Part shown: positions 10,590-26,440 of the stretch, one piece after another
How the letters are laid out: every line of letters begins with the position of its first letter
How positions within the stretch are numbered: position 1 is the first letter of the stretch
NCBI GenBank assembly: GCA_037447655.1
Contig: JBBHKE010000710.1
Coordinates: 1-36,270, forward strand
Reading direction: 5' to 3'
From: Zygnema cylindricum
Taxonomy: Eukaryota > Streptophyta > Zygnematophyceae > Zygnematales > Zygnemataceae
DNA length: 36,270 nt
Notes under the pieces: generated by a model
Databases searched by the model: none
The model's input: the letters and a program-made list of their open reading frames with translations, nothing else
What the model was told of the DNA's origin: nothing
Translations under genes and position numbers: made by a program

Positions 10590-11071
10590 ACCATTGATAC
10601 ACCTGAAAAAGGTCCAGGTGTAGTAAGCAGTCAAAAAGTTGGTAAACACTTTCATCCTAAAGTTTTTCAATTTAGGTAATTCAATGATGTTAAAAAGAAT
10701 TATGTAGCATAGGAAAAAGAATTACTTGCAATTGTTCATGCATTGGTGAAATGGCATTGTTTTTTTAATAATAAACAATTCAAAATTCATTGTGATAATA
10801 AAGAATTATTTTATCTGCAAAGGTTAATGATGCACAAATCATGACACACAGACAAATTAGGTGGATGGAAAACTTACCATATTTCAAATTTAATGTTAGC
10901 CATATTCCTAAAAATACAAATATAGTGACAAACCATTTAAGCAAATGCTTTGAATTAAGTGAGATGATGCAAGATGAATTATTTTTAGAAGTTGTTGAAA
11001 ATGGTTATGATATAGATTCTTTTTTTCCTGTAATTTGGGAGAATCTTTTCGAATGGATTTGTGACCTATAG
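10590..11071 (+). pseudogene. gypsy RNase H fragment
   Basis: Pieces such as TIDTPEKGPGVV, KNYVA.EKELLAIVHAL and KIHCDNKELFYLQ fit gypsy RNase H. An open stretch with RQIRWMENLPYFKFNVSHI follows, which is the end of RNase H and the start of the connection. A stop replaces the Trp expected before EKELLAI. Confidence 0.82.
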
Positions 11072-12612
11072 AATGAGAGGCATGTCAAAAACTTTAAAAT
11101 AAAGAATGGCTACTCTATTTGCAAACAGGCGATAAGTTATGCACTCTAAGAGTGGAAGACTTAAGAAAACAACTTTTACATGAAGCTCACGAGCATTTAC
11201 GAAATCTAGGTCGAGATAAAACTTTAACTCGGTAACAAGGCAGATTTGTTAGGCTAGGGATGACAAAGGAGGTGTCTAAACACGTAGAAAGTTGTGTTCC
11301 TTGCCAACAAATTTAACCTATTAACTAATAACCTGAAGGTATGTTAAAACTTTTATATATTTTTCAAAGGCCATGGGATTATGACAGTATACATTTTATT
11401 GTCAGGTTGTCAACTACATCTAAAAAAATGACAATATCATGGTCGTAGTTGATAGGTTCAGTAAATGGCATTGTTTGTCCCTCCCAAAACCACTCTTTCT
11501 ATGGTAAATATTGCATAGTTATACTTTGACAACGTGGTTAGGCATCATGGAGTTCCTTTGTATATAGTCAGTGATAGAGATTTTAAATTTACATCTGCAT
11601 TTTGGAAAGAATTCCAACAAAGTTCAAGCACAAAATTAAAATGCTTACCTCTTATCATCCTCAAACAAATGGGCAAACAGAACGAATGAACCGAACATTT
11701 AAAAAAATGCTCGTACAGTGAAAGACATGCTTAGGACCCGTACATCGGAAGAAATGCTCGTACTTTGGAATAAATGTTTAAGACTGTTTGCAATAGAGTA
11801 CAAAAATCTCGGGAATGTAAAGTGACATTAACAGAATTTGCATACAACTTATGTAAACATCCCAATACAACATTCTTACCATTTGAAGTTGCATACAGAT
11901 ATCAACTCAGAGATGCATTAGACTCAATAACAAAGGTCACTCAAAATAATTGAGGTTTTACAAACGGAGTTTTGGGAATACATTAAAACACTTTAGAAAA
12001 CAGTCCGAAATACATTAGTGGAGGCACAAAAGAGAAAAGAAGTAAATGCTAACTGTAAACGAGGTGATTGGGTGGTAAGCATATGTGACACAGTTTGGCT
12101 TTCAACAACTCATTACAAGTGCAAGATTGAGGGACAATCGGATCCTACACGAAAATTCGCTTCTTAGTACATTGGACCATTTACTCTAATCGTATCGTCA
12201 ATTGCTACCAAATTCGAGTGCTACCAAATTCGACTTCTTGCCTTCAACAAAAATTCATCCTGTGACACATATCAGTCAGTTAAAAAAAAAAGATATATTC
12301 ATCCTGTGACACATATCAGTCAGTTAAAAAAAAAAGATATTGAACCAACTGGAGGAAAATGAGAATTGGATCTATCAATAACCATAGAACCCGAGGTTCT
12401 CAGATGTGTAATATATTGGGTTGGTCAACGGTTTAAGATCGATAATATTGTATTCTAGCAAGTGCATTATCTAAAAAGACCAGAAGATGGTTTGACTTTA
12501 GAAAATAAAAATATTGAGTTTTCACGAAGGTATTGCAGCAATAATAATACAAAAGTTCCGTCTTGAGAGTGAGATGTGTTTTGCCTCAAGTTAGTTTAAA
12601 ATAAAGAGGGGA
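11072..12612 (+). pseudogene. gypsy integrase and C-terminal fragment
   Basis: The H2C2 zinc finger is readable (LLHEAHEHLRNLGRDKTL, then CVPCQQ at about 11293-11310). Core pieces follow: [20 protein letters not shown] (about 11525-11586) and [18 protein letters not shown] (about 11645-11700), then FAYNLCKHPNTTFLPFEVAY and HPVTHISQLKK. The core carries the usual DRDF Asp and TERMNR Glu motifs, but frames are broken throughout. Confidence 0.82.
12253..12340 (+). repeat. exact 44-bp tandem duplication in gypsy C-terminus
   Basis: Bases 12253-12296 are repeated without change at 12297-12340. The unit encodes the HPVTHISQLKK motif and ends in a run of ten A. The exact identity contrasts with the strong decay around it, so the duplication is recent or a local assembly artefact. 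Confidence 0.9.
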
Positions 12613-13544
12613 TGATGTAAAAATAATAAGGGGTCAAACTTCAGCATAAATTAGTATTTAATAGTTAGAATATAGTAAAATGAATTTAGTAAACGTCAGC
12701 GAAAGAATAACACGAATTGGAGTTGTATTTTAATAGTTATATCGATTCAGGTTTTTAGGCAACATCGCGAGGTAAAAATAACAAATCAATGTTTTTTAAA
12801 GCGGGCTAAGGTTCAAATTAGTAGCGAAATTCTAGGAGTATGTTTTATAAAATACTAATGAATTATTTAGTTGTTTGGTACGCGTGATGTTTCGTTTCGT
12901 ACAAGTTTTAGTAAGAAACGTCATCGTCACTTTATGTAATTTTGTAGGTAGTTTCGCGTGTGAAATTTGTGACGCGCTTCTTTGTGAAATCGTGTTTCAA
13001 CTCGCGCACACTTTCGCACGAAAATGTCACGTAGTGAAAAGTAGTTTTTCATTGGTTAGAAAATGCTACGTAGTTAGTCAGAGATTTTCCATACTTTTGC
13101 ATTGATCTTAGTTGATCAATGATTTGCCCAGGTGAAAACCTGTTCAACAGAGCGTTGACTCTGGCCTGGCTAGTCCTAGGCGATGACGGAAAAATAGTGA
13201 AGTCAAAAAGAAAGGAAGCATTTTTTTCCTTACGGAAAAGCTTGTGGAAATTAGTTGACTACACTTGGTCTTAAGGAAATAATTTGCATTAAATTCTCTA
13301 ACTACCTATTAGTGTTTAAGTAGTTAAGAGAAAAAATTATTTAAAAGTGGAAGGTAGTGGAAAGAGACTTTAAAAGAAGGGTTGAGCTACGAGTGCAAGA
13401 GACCAAGCTGAATGATATGTGGACAAAAGCAGCTACTAAATATGAGTGTTTGAAATGAGAATGTGTATTTTTCCAATGGATGGAATGTGTGGTTGAGAGT
13501 GGTTTAGTAATGGGATTTTCCAAAAGGCAAGAAATCCTGTTACA
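12613..13544 (+). repeat. probable 3' LTR of the gypsy remnant
   Basis: It follows the purine-rich end of pol. TGTAA at 12616-12620 and TTACA at 13540-13544 could be the short inverted LTR termini, giving about 930 bp. No second copy is in the window to confirm the ends, because the 5' part of the element is missing. No gene-like reading was found inside. Confidence 0.4.
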
Positions 13545-13964
13545 ACCATCTTAACACGTATGCTCATTATCTAGCATGTCGCGGATCAATTTTTTCTGCA
13601 CAAAAACTTCTGAAGCAAGTGCTTCGCGAAAATATATCCAACGGTCATTATTATCTGTTGGAACTTTGGAGAATATTGGCAAGGTTATGTGTAATGCTGT
13701 TCTTGGATTAAAACAAAATTAAAAATACGGAGTAATACGGAGAGGTATGAATTTTTGTAAACAACCTCACTTTTCGTCTGATGAAACTTCACCCTTAGTG
13801 GTGAAATTGAAATCTAATTTTGAATCGTAAATAGTGTGGGTTATTTTGGTTGCACGTGGGGACGCGCATATTTTTAATCTAGTTTTATCAATGTTTTTAC
13901 CCAATTCTGTTTTATTATCGCTTACGAGATTGATTTTGTTTCGTGCAAATTTATTTATCTATAT

Positions 13965-14006
13965 CACGTCGTCATTTAATCGACGTCTAGATTAAAGGAC
14001 GTCGTG
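13965..14006. repeat. 17-bp inverted repeat (hairpin) with GACGTC loop
   Basis: Arms 13965-13981 (CACGTCGTCATTTAATC) and 13990-14006 pair at 15 of 17 positions around an 8-base spacer GACGTCTA. It contains several ACGT cores. Confidence 0.75.
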
Positions 14007-14432
14007 TCTTCGTACACAATAAAAAAAAGTTAAAAGCCAACATGTGCTCTTGTAAATTGTGAAAATGACTACGCGCAACACTTTTATTTACAAGTGGTTG
14101 CCGCAGTTTTGTTACCGTAAACCTTGCCAACCATGCACGCCGAACGGGTCCACGTCGTCCACGCCTTCCGCTTTCTCCGCGCGACCGTATGTTTAGGGCT
14201 TTTTATTTATTTTTTTGTTTTTTTTTTTACATAAAAAAACAAAAATGAATGACCCTAAATATATAAACCCTAGTTTATATACCCAATTACGACCTTGTCT
14301 AGGAGTGCGAGACGGGGTCACGTGAGGTGGCGAAGTTCCCACAAATGTATGGAAACTTGTTCGATCCCCATATTGTACTTTAATATGTACAGTTTTTGAC
14401 GCAAAAATTGTCACTTCGATTTGCAATTCCCA

Positions 14433-14594
14433 TTTTTTTTCGCCACTTAAAACATCTTTTATCCGTACACATTTGTCCAATTTTCAGTTTGAGACCGCCA
14501 ACCGGAAGCTGAGAATCTTATCTTTTAATCGCAACTGTCAACTCTACATCTCTTCATATGTGTACGGAGAAAAAATGTTTTAAGTGGCAAAAAT
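14433..14594. repeat. inverted repeat with about 37-40-bp arms
   Basis: Left arm 14433-14472 and right arm 14558-14594 share GCCACTTAAAACAT and CCGTACACAT when one is reverse complemented, with few mismatches. The spacer is about 85 bp. It could be the termini of a small non-autonomous DNA element; no target duplication was identified. Confidence 0.75.
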
Positions 14595-15229
14595 AACATT
14601 AACACTTACAACTATTCATGATGTTAATGTTGGGTATCGGGTAAATTCATATCCCGATAATTTCGATATTAGGTATATCGATTATCGATCGCTCAGATGC
14701 CTCGATATATCGTACGGGGACCAACATAAATTATCGCAATATTTTTGGTAAAAGGTGGGTTTCTGTACAGATCTAGTACGGGAAATCGTACGAACCCTCT
14801 CAACACCCCACTGGCTGCCTACCGGGGGGGGTGAAAAAGTTTTAGAAAAAAAAAAAAAAGTATATATCGCAGAAATATCGCGATATGTAGCTTCTCGATA
14901 TATCGATTATCGGTTACCCAAAATTCGGTACACATAGCATATCGGCAAATGGTCCTCGAACAACAGTACACGGTGTAGCATATTTATTATTCAATACGGA
15001 ATTTTCCTACGTGCTTCACTGCGCCGTCGACGGTGAGCTTTACAACCCCGCGTACGCGACGTTCCCAGGAACGTGTCCGTCACGACGGGTAGAAACTGGC
15101 TTTGAACATGTGAAAACGACGTCAAAGGATGCAGTTACTCAGAAGCCGGTGTGTGAACACCACACCACCCCATTCCAGGCTTCCAGCCATCACAGGCATC
15201 GAAGGTTTGCTCCCGTTTTGAAGGAAAAT

Positions 15230-15294
15230 CGTACAGTTTCTAAATCGTACAAATTTGGGGTAATTGTACGTACGATTCGCCCTGAAACTGTACG
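15230..15294. repeat. 11-bp perfect inverted repeat in a GTAC-rich segment
   Basis: CGTACAGTTTC (15230-15240) is matched by GAAACTGTACG (15284-15294). A second, inner pair ATCGTAC / GTACGAT lies between them, so a branched hairpin is possible. Confidence 0.7.
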
Positions 15295-15763
15295 GTCCAC
15301 CCTCAACGTGTTTCCCCTCAACGTCAGAGCAAATTCTTTCCTATGTCATAACCCTAATCCGTTTCCGTTTCTCTCTCTCATACAATGTGCACTATTTGCC
15401 TTGTTTTATTACCTACATTATTTATTAAATAAAGCAGATTCCTTCTGCATTCACAGTCGTGGTGACTTTGGCACCTTTCATTGCATTTTTGGATCACCAT
15501 TTTTGATCATTTTCCGTATTCTTTTAGGGTTTTAACTTTACTTTTTCTTCTTAACTCATTCTTTTGTCAGCAACCAAGACTCGTTGTGAATAAAATTTTT
15601 TTTTTTTATTGTTGTTGCATCCTTTTATACACAGTTTACAGTAAATTATCATTTGAATCTAGGTCTTCCAGCAGTTCATATAGATTTACCGCAATAAATA
15701 ATTTAATATACTATGTCATCATAAGCCTATATGATGATGTAATAAAGGTATTTGTAACGGCAT

Positions 15764-15986
15764 TTTCCCATTCCCCTTTCGCGCTCCCTTCCCTCCCCCT
15801 TCTCTCTCCCCTCCCTCTCCTTTCCTCTCCCTCCTGCGATCTCTCTTTTTCTCCCTCCACCTCTTCCACTCCCCTGCCTCTCCCTCCCCCTCTCCTCCCC
15901 CTCTCCCTTTCTCTTTCTCCCTATCCCTCTCCCTTTCCCTCTTTTTCTCCTTCTCCCTCTCCCCCTCTCTCCCTTCCCCTTCTCCT

Positions 15987-16035
<49 letters not shown>

Positions 16036-16036
16036 C
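15764..16036 (+). repeat. CT-rich pyrimidine tract upstream of serine acetyltransferase
   Basis: Almost uninterrupted pyrimidines on the + strand, ending in a (CT)n run (about 15991-16034) only about 27 bp before the start codon at 16063. It is either 5' leader or core promoter of the gene. The Ser/Leu/Pro-rich and Arg/Glu-rich open frames across it are low-complexity artefacts. Confidence 0.85.
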
Positions 16037-16062
16037 ACAAGTTCGAGCAGAAGGCGAAGTGA

Positions 16063-21776
<5,714 letters not shown>

Positions 21777-21846
21777 AAAAGAAAGAAGGATACTTGTTGC
21801 AAGCCACTTCTTTAAGGCATGATGGTATTTGCAAATGTAGCATCAA

Positions 21847-21852
21847 AATAAA
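21847..21852 (+). promoter_or_regulatory. possible polyadenylation signal of the acetyltransferase gene
   Basis: AATAAA lies 71 bp after the stop codon in the sense direction. This is the only canonical hexamer noticed close behind the gene. No cleavage-site evidence is available. Confidence 0.3.
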
Positions 21853-22615
21853 TTGCCGGTTCCATGAGTTCGATATGACGCTTTCCAGTTCTATTTTTGA
21901 AAGTCGTTTTTTATTTTTCTATTTTGTTTTATTATTGGTTAGTGCAAATTTTTCTTATCATGGACGAGAGGAAGTTAGTTGTTTCAAACGACACTTGTTG
22001 AATTTAAACGATGTTTTCGGGGCAAAGTGGTTCAAATCCTCTCGTCATTATAACTCTCATTTGTCTTTTGCAAATAGTTTAAAACGTTCTCTATTGAGTT
22101 AGTTTTGTGAAAGGAAAAGGTTTAAAATTACAAGTCATAAAATTTGTAAACTAAAAGAATATAAGCCAGTGGCAGTTTTAGAGAAATGGAACTCAAAGTG
22201 TAAATTGATACCCCTCGTTCTCCAATCAAGCAGAGGAACTTGTCTCTTGTTTTTTTTTTTTTTTTTTTTCCCAAACTTCAACTCATGAAAAACCTTTATT
22301 TCAAACTTTCCGCTTGGGGTGTGACATAATATTTACTGTTTTCTTTTCCATCGATATCGTGTAGTATTTACTACCCAATGCCTTTTGTCCTTCCTTTTTT
22401 TATTACGACAATACTTTGTACAGTCTTCGGTTGAAAAGTCGTTTTTTTTTTTTTGAAGTGTCTTTTGGAAAAAGCAGAAATGCACACTATTTTGTGTTCC
22501 TATGTTTTGTCGCTAGGTGTCCTATCTGAAGGAATAACGACAAAATTCACGTCGTTATCCCACAGTTTGCCTTGTTTTCTTAGTTTTCCAACAGGAATGG
22601 TCCAAATGAAATATC

Positions 22616-22840
22616 CCTTCCTCCCTTCTTCTCCCTCTCTCTTTCCTGCTCCCTCTCCCTCTCCCACCTCTCCCTCTACCTCTACTTCGTCCTCTCCCTC
22701 TCCGTCTCCATCTCAGTCTCCTTCCCCCTCGCTTTCACCTCCCTCTCCTGCTCTCCTCTCTCTCTCTCTCCTTTCTCTCCCTCTCCCTGCCTCCACAGAT
22801 GCGGGGGGGGAAGGGGGGGGATTGGAAGGGGGGTGGGAGG
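22616..22840 (+). repeat. CT-rich tract followed by G-runs
   Basis: Pyrimidine-rich to about 22790, then several runs of G (GGGGGGGG, AAGGGGGGGG, GAAGGGGGGTGGGAGGG). The G-runs could form a G-quadruplex on the + strand. Confidence 0.85.
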
Positions 22841-23249
22841 GTGCGGTTATGTAGCAAGTGTTTAGTGGAGTTGAGGGGTTTCTATGCCTCCGTGTACGGC
22901 TATTACAGTAAAAAGGATTATCAAGGTGCGGTTTATATTACTCTAGTTAATTCTAATCAGTTATAATTCAGTGTCGAATGACGTGGCTGGTTCTTAACCG
23001 CGTCAAGAGAGAAATAGTTAGTGTAATTGACACTATTTTAGGTCCGATGGACAACATTTAGGGCCAATGATTAAGTGACATTTTGACACCAATAAATGAT
23101 GCTCAGTATAGTGCTTGAGAGTGAAGATTATGCTGTGAACCGTTATTAGAGTAGATAAACCATGTGTTTTAAATCAATGATGATAATTCTAATTCGGTGG
23201 AGTATAGTGCGGTTGTTTTTTTTTTTTTTTAGTGTCAAGAAAAAAATAG

Positions 23250-23431
23250 TAACAATAACCTCCATAATTCAATAACCTCCATAACTTCAAAAACCTCCAG
23301 AATTCGATACCTGTGCCTGAGCCTGAGATTGGCCCTTTTGTAAATTATGACCCTGCTCAATTGAAATAACCTGTCTAATTATAGACCAACCCTCTCTCCC
23401 AAGAGTATTGTTTTAGAGAGGTTCTACTGTA
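23250..23431. mobile_element. possible pogo/Tc1-mariner-type MITE remnant
   Basis: The right end, read on the - strand, begins TACAGTAGAACCTCTCTAAA, similar to the CAGTA(G/A)AACCTC(T) termini of pogo-like elements, and has a TA at the boundary. Near the other side are three degenerate copies of AATAACCTCCATAATTC (about 23263-23316), resembling subterminal repeats of such elements. The left terminus is unclear; TACAGTAAAA at 22904 is an alternative. Confidence 0.3.
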
Positions 23432-25400
23432 GCTATTGATATTGTATTTAATCATCGTCTTTTCTTGATTTGATTTACTCATGGAGCATTTTCATCTTCA
23501 TTTTGCCTTTTGTTCCACTCTTTAAATTTTGTGGTCGACTGTTGCACGACTTCAATACAGTTTAGAAATAGGAATACTCATCAAACAGGAAGTGAACATG
23601 TTGCGTGGAACTGCGTTAGTGCAAAAGGTTATACCGATCGAAAATGTTTCAACCTGAGAACGTATGGAGAAGGCAGTGATAAGCTTTATTATACATTTTG
23701 TACATGTTAATGGCGTTGAACTTTATTAGCAGCTTGATGGTAAACCATTTGAGTACAATTCAAACTCCAATTGGAGAGAGACTCGACTCGCCACGGAGAA
23801 CCCTGATTATACGACAACCGTACATTAATACATCACAATACTGCTTTAACACGGTCGAAAAGCACAAGAGCGAAGCGTGAAGGCGGCGCGCGTCAGGAGC
23901 GCTTTCCCTGTGGCTCGCCAGCTGGAAGCGTCCGCCTTGAGTTAAGAGGGTCGTCGAGAAGGTTAGACACGGAAACCACCCTTTAGCCTTGAGCCGTACG
24001 CCACGCTGTGTGACACAAATCTTTGGAAAGCCCGTGTCGTCTCACGGGAACGGAATAACATCTTAGAGGCATCGACGGGGGAAAAGCGGCATCCGTGCAC
24101 CTTTAGCCCGTCAAGTGCGAAATTTTGCCATATGTCGGGTAAAGTAGGCGGGAAATACTAAAAAATGAGGTCCAACGATCCGCACTTGGTTCATATTTTT
24201 GTATTTTTCGATACACCGTATTTTTTGAAACGTTTTGGTACGTCGCATATCTTGGCGTGACATGGTAGACATACAACCTTTTAGCCTGTACAGTTCATGG
24301 CTGAACAAGATGCTTTTCCGTTTGCCTCTCCTGGCCGATCGCCATGAATGGACATCAAATTTTTAGGCCCCGACAATATGAAAGACTTTTTTTTTCTTTT
24401 TGGGGGGGCGTTTGTTGGATTCTTTTCAGCGTGACTTGGTTCGCGCATGCTTGGCTGCCATAATATTTTCTTCTGCTCCCTACCGATGAAATTTGAGCCA
24501 CCTCGTGAGAGAATGCGAAATAGTGATAGCTGCACTGACGTCTTCACAATTTTTTCATCTTTCCGTGAAATGGCATTGAAGCCTTGAGAGCCTTGCAAAA
24601 AAAAATTCCGTACAAGGTACAAGCGGAAAAAAAGAAACTGCACTGTACTTTACCTCATTGCCTGAAATCGTCAAAAACTTTTGAGAAATTCTAATACGTG
24701 CAAATTTTTAATAATTTTTGTGTAGCGGTGTGACTTAGTTTAGAACACATCGTCAATGTGTTTTAAGATAAAGTTCGAAAATGATATGGTTGTGGGTCGA
24801 CAAACGCAAGACGACAACTTGTGGTACATTTTAAGTTCAAAAATGACACAAATTGTACTCTACATTTTTGCAATTTCTTCGTATGGTTGAAACTTTAGTA
24901 GTATGACGCTAAGTTTTTGAGGAAAGCGATAGAAAAACACCCTTTGGCAATTCTTATATTTATATTTTCTATTGTTCGTATCTATTTGCATTATTATTAT
25001 AACTGTTATTTTTAATTTGTCGCTTATTTGTTCCGTTGTCATTTCTTTACTCATTTCCAGGTTCTCGAATTTGTCCTTTTATGCACTCGTCGATTCTCAC
25101 TGGTCGAAAACACGTCGTCCGAAACGTTTGGAACTCATACTGTCATATACGACAAAGGTAAAATAATTCCACACTAATTTACACATTCCTTTCTACATAA
25201 GTTTAACAGTTTGTCGTTATAATTATTTCTTCATGGCTTTTTTCTCTTTTTTGTTTACTTTTTTTGGCAAGTCTTGTTATTGATTTTCTTTATTGCTTTC
25301 CTGGGAAATATTGGGAACTCGGCTTCGGTATAATCGCACCGATTCTATCTATCAATTTTCTTAACATTATGGCTTATCTTTGAGAGAATTATTCATGTTA

Positions 25401-25618
25401 AAAGGGAGAGAGGGAGAGAGGGAGGGGAGAGGGGGAGAGGGAGAGGGAGAGAGGGGGAGGGAGCGAGGGAGAGAGAAAAACGGGAGAGAAAGGCAAGAAT
25501 AGGGGGGGACAGATGGAGAGAGAGAGAGATGGGAAGAGGGAGAGAAGGGTAAAGAGAGAAAAAAAAGAGAGAGAAAGGCAGAAAGAAGGGCGAGACAGAG
25601 GAAGAGAGAGAGAGAGGA
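25401..25618 (-). repeat. GA-rich tract (CT on the SEC3 sense strand)
   Basis: Almost pure purines on the + strand (GGGAGAGAGG-type), downstream of the SEC3 stop. The Ser/Leu/Pro-rich open frames over it are low complexity. Confidence 0.9.
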
Positions 25619-25722
25619 CATCCTGCTTATATCTAGCATAAGCCACTTCCTTTACTATTGACAGATTTGAATTGCACTTACGAATTATCATCATTTGACC
25701 TAATTAGCTTTTTTGATGGGAT

Positions 25723-25771
25723 AAGGGTTTTTTAAAGGTTTTAGGGTTTTTTAGGGTTCTTTTAGGGTTTC
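25723..25771 (+). repeat. degenerate telomere-like TTTAGGG motifs
   Basis: Reads AAGGGTTTT, TTTTAGGGTTTTT, TAGGGTTC, TTTTAGGGTTTC in succession. It resembles plant/green-algal TTTAGGG or TTTTAGGG repeats but is too short and irregular to be a telomere. Confidence 0.5.
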
Positions 25772-25914
25772 TATGGTTGATTAGCCACACTGTATTAGAT
25801 ACATGATATGAAAACCACATAACAGGAGAGACAAGAAAAGGAAGGAAAAGGACAAACAAACAAACGGACAAATGAAAGAAAGAACAACAATATCTGAATG
25901 TTGAAAAGTCTTGT

Positions 25915-25919
<5 letters not shown>

Positions 25920-25950
<31 letters not shown>

Positions 25951-26430
25951 AAAAAAAAAAAAAAAAAAAAAAAAAAATGCAAATAATGACAAAGAGAAGT
26001 GAAGTTTTTAGCGTCGGAAAAAACGAATCGGGGCTCCCACTGAAACTCAAAGGTTCACAAAAGTGGGAGTCACAAAAGAGGGAGCTTCAATAAAGGGAGT
26101 AAAGTAAAAAATGAAAAAAAAAAAAATCTAAAACTTACAAGACAGTAAAAACCGAACAGGAAATTTTACCACCGATTATTCAAAACAATTTCCTCGTTTC
26201 TTCAAAAGTCGGGTTCAAGACTTCCTTCTACCATTCTCTCAATACGTTTGTCATACAAAAAAAAAAAAACAGAGAAACAAAGAAATACGAAACCGAATGA
26301 AAAAAGAAAAAACAAAACCATGACAAAAGAGACGAAAAAAAAAAAAAAAAAAACTTCCTTCAAGAAAAAAAAAAAAAAAAAAAGAGTACAAACCAGGATT
26401 AAAAAAAAAAAAACGGAATAAAAAAAAAAC
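25920..26430. repeat. A-homopolymer-rich stretch
   Basis: Several long A runs (25921-25947, 25951-25977, near 26115, 26260, 26337, 26366 and 26401). They lie 3' of SEC3, where they read as T runs on its sense strand, and surround the decayed copy of its last exon. Confidence 0.85.
26150..26232 (-). pseudogene. decayed copy of the last SEC3 exon end
   Basis: CGAACAGGAAATTTTACCAC, CAAAACAATTTCCTCGTTTC and AAAGTCGGGTTCAAGACTTC align in order with the true exon end and its flank at 26431-26500 (CGAACCGGGATTTACACCAC, TAAACAATTCCCTCATTTC, GAGGTCGGAGCCATGACTTC). Small insertions and substitutions break the frame. Confidence 0.75.
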
Positions 26431-26440
26431 GAACCGGGAT

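Larger units (their letters stand above)
9959..12612 (+). mobile_element. Ty3/gypsy pol remnant, heavily decayed
   Basis: In the + strand frames pieces of gypsy pol appear in order: reverse transcriptase, RNase H, integrase zinc finger, integrase core and a C-terminal HPVTHISQLKK motif. Many stops and frameshifts separate them. The element starts abruptly at the DLRS motif of RT, so gag, protease and the first RT part are absent. It ends in a purine-rich AAAGAGGGGATGATGTAA, the usual position of the polypurine tract and LTR start. Confidence 0.88.
13545..15763. other. intergenic stretch without recognisable gene; inverted repeats
   Basis: No reading frame here resembles a known protein. The longest one (15011-15535, +) has no recognisable domain and runs through an inverted repeat. 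The stretch holds inverted repeats at 13965-14006, 14433-14594 and 15230-15294, a cluster of TATCG/CGATA motifs at 14638-14945, and repeated TCGTAC/GTACG motifs. It is the upstream region of the serine acetyltransferase gene. Confidence 0.6.
21777..26440. other. convergent intergenic region without confident gene
   Basis: Lies between the 3' ends of the two convergent host genes. It contains a CT tract with G-runs (22616-22840), a possible pogo-like remnant (23250-23431), a slightly GC-richer part (about 23870-24110) with no recognisable coding or RNA signature, an exon-like piece (25063-25156), a GA tract (25401-25618), A-rich runs and a decayed copy of the last SEC3 exon. The open frames here (for example 24281-24643, -) have no recognised domain. 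Confidence 0.6.

Noticed and set aside
15011-15535. 174-codon open frame upstream of SAT
   Set aside because: No recognisable domain, overlaps an inverted repeat and T-rich sequence, and its tail is low-complexity hydrophobic; best explained by chance.
15481-16062. Possible N-terminal extension of SAT, in the same frame as the start codon
   Set aside because: It ends in a TGA directly before the ATG at 16063, and the sequence is CT-repeat-encoded Ser/Leu/Pro.
22025-22050. GGTTCAAATCC resembling a tRNA T-arm
   Set aside because: No acceptor stem, D-arm or anticodon arm could be laid out around it.
23870-24110. Slightly GC-rich segment suspected to be an RNA gene or exon
   Set aside because: No tRNA or rRNA-like motif, and stops in the + strand frame inspected; no support beyond composition.
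24281-24643. 120-codon - strand open frame
   Set aside because: No family resemblance, no splice or codon signal, and it lies in intergenic sequence with homopolymers.
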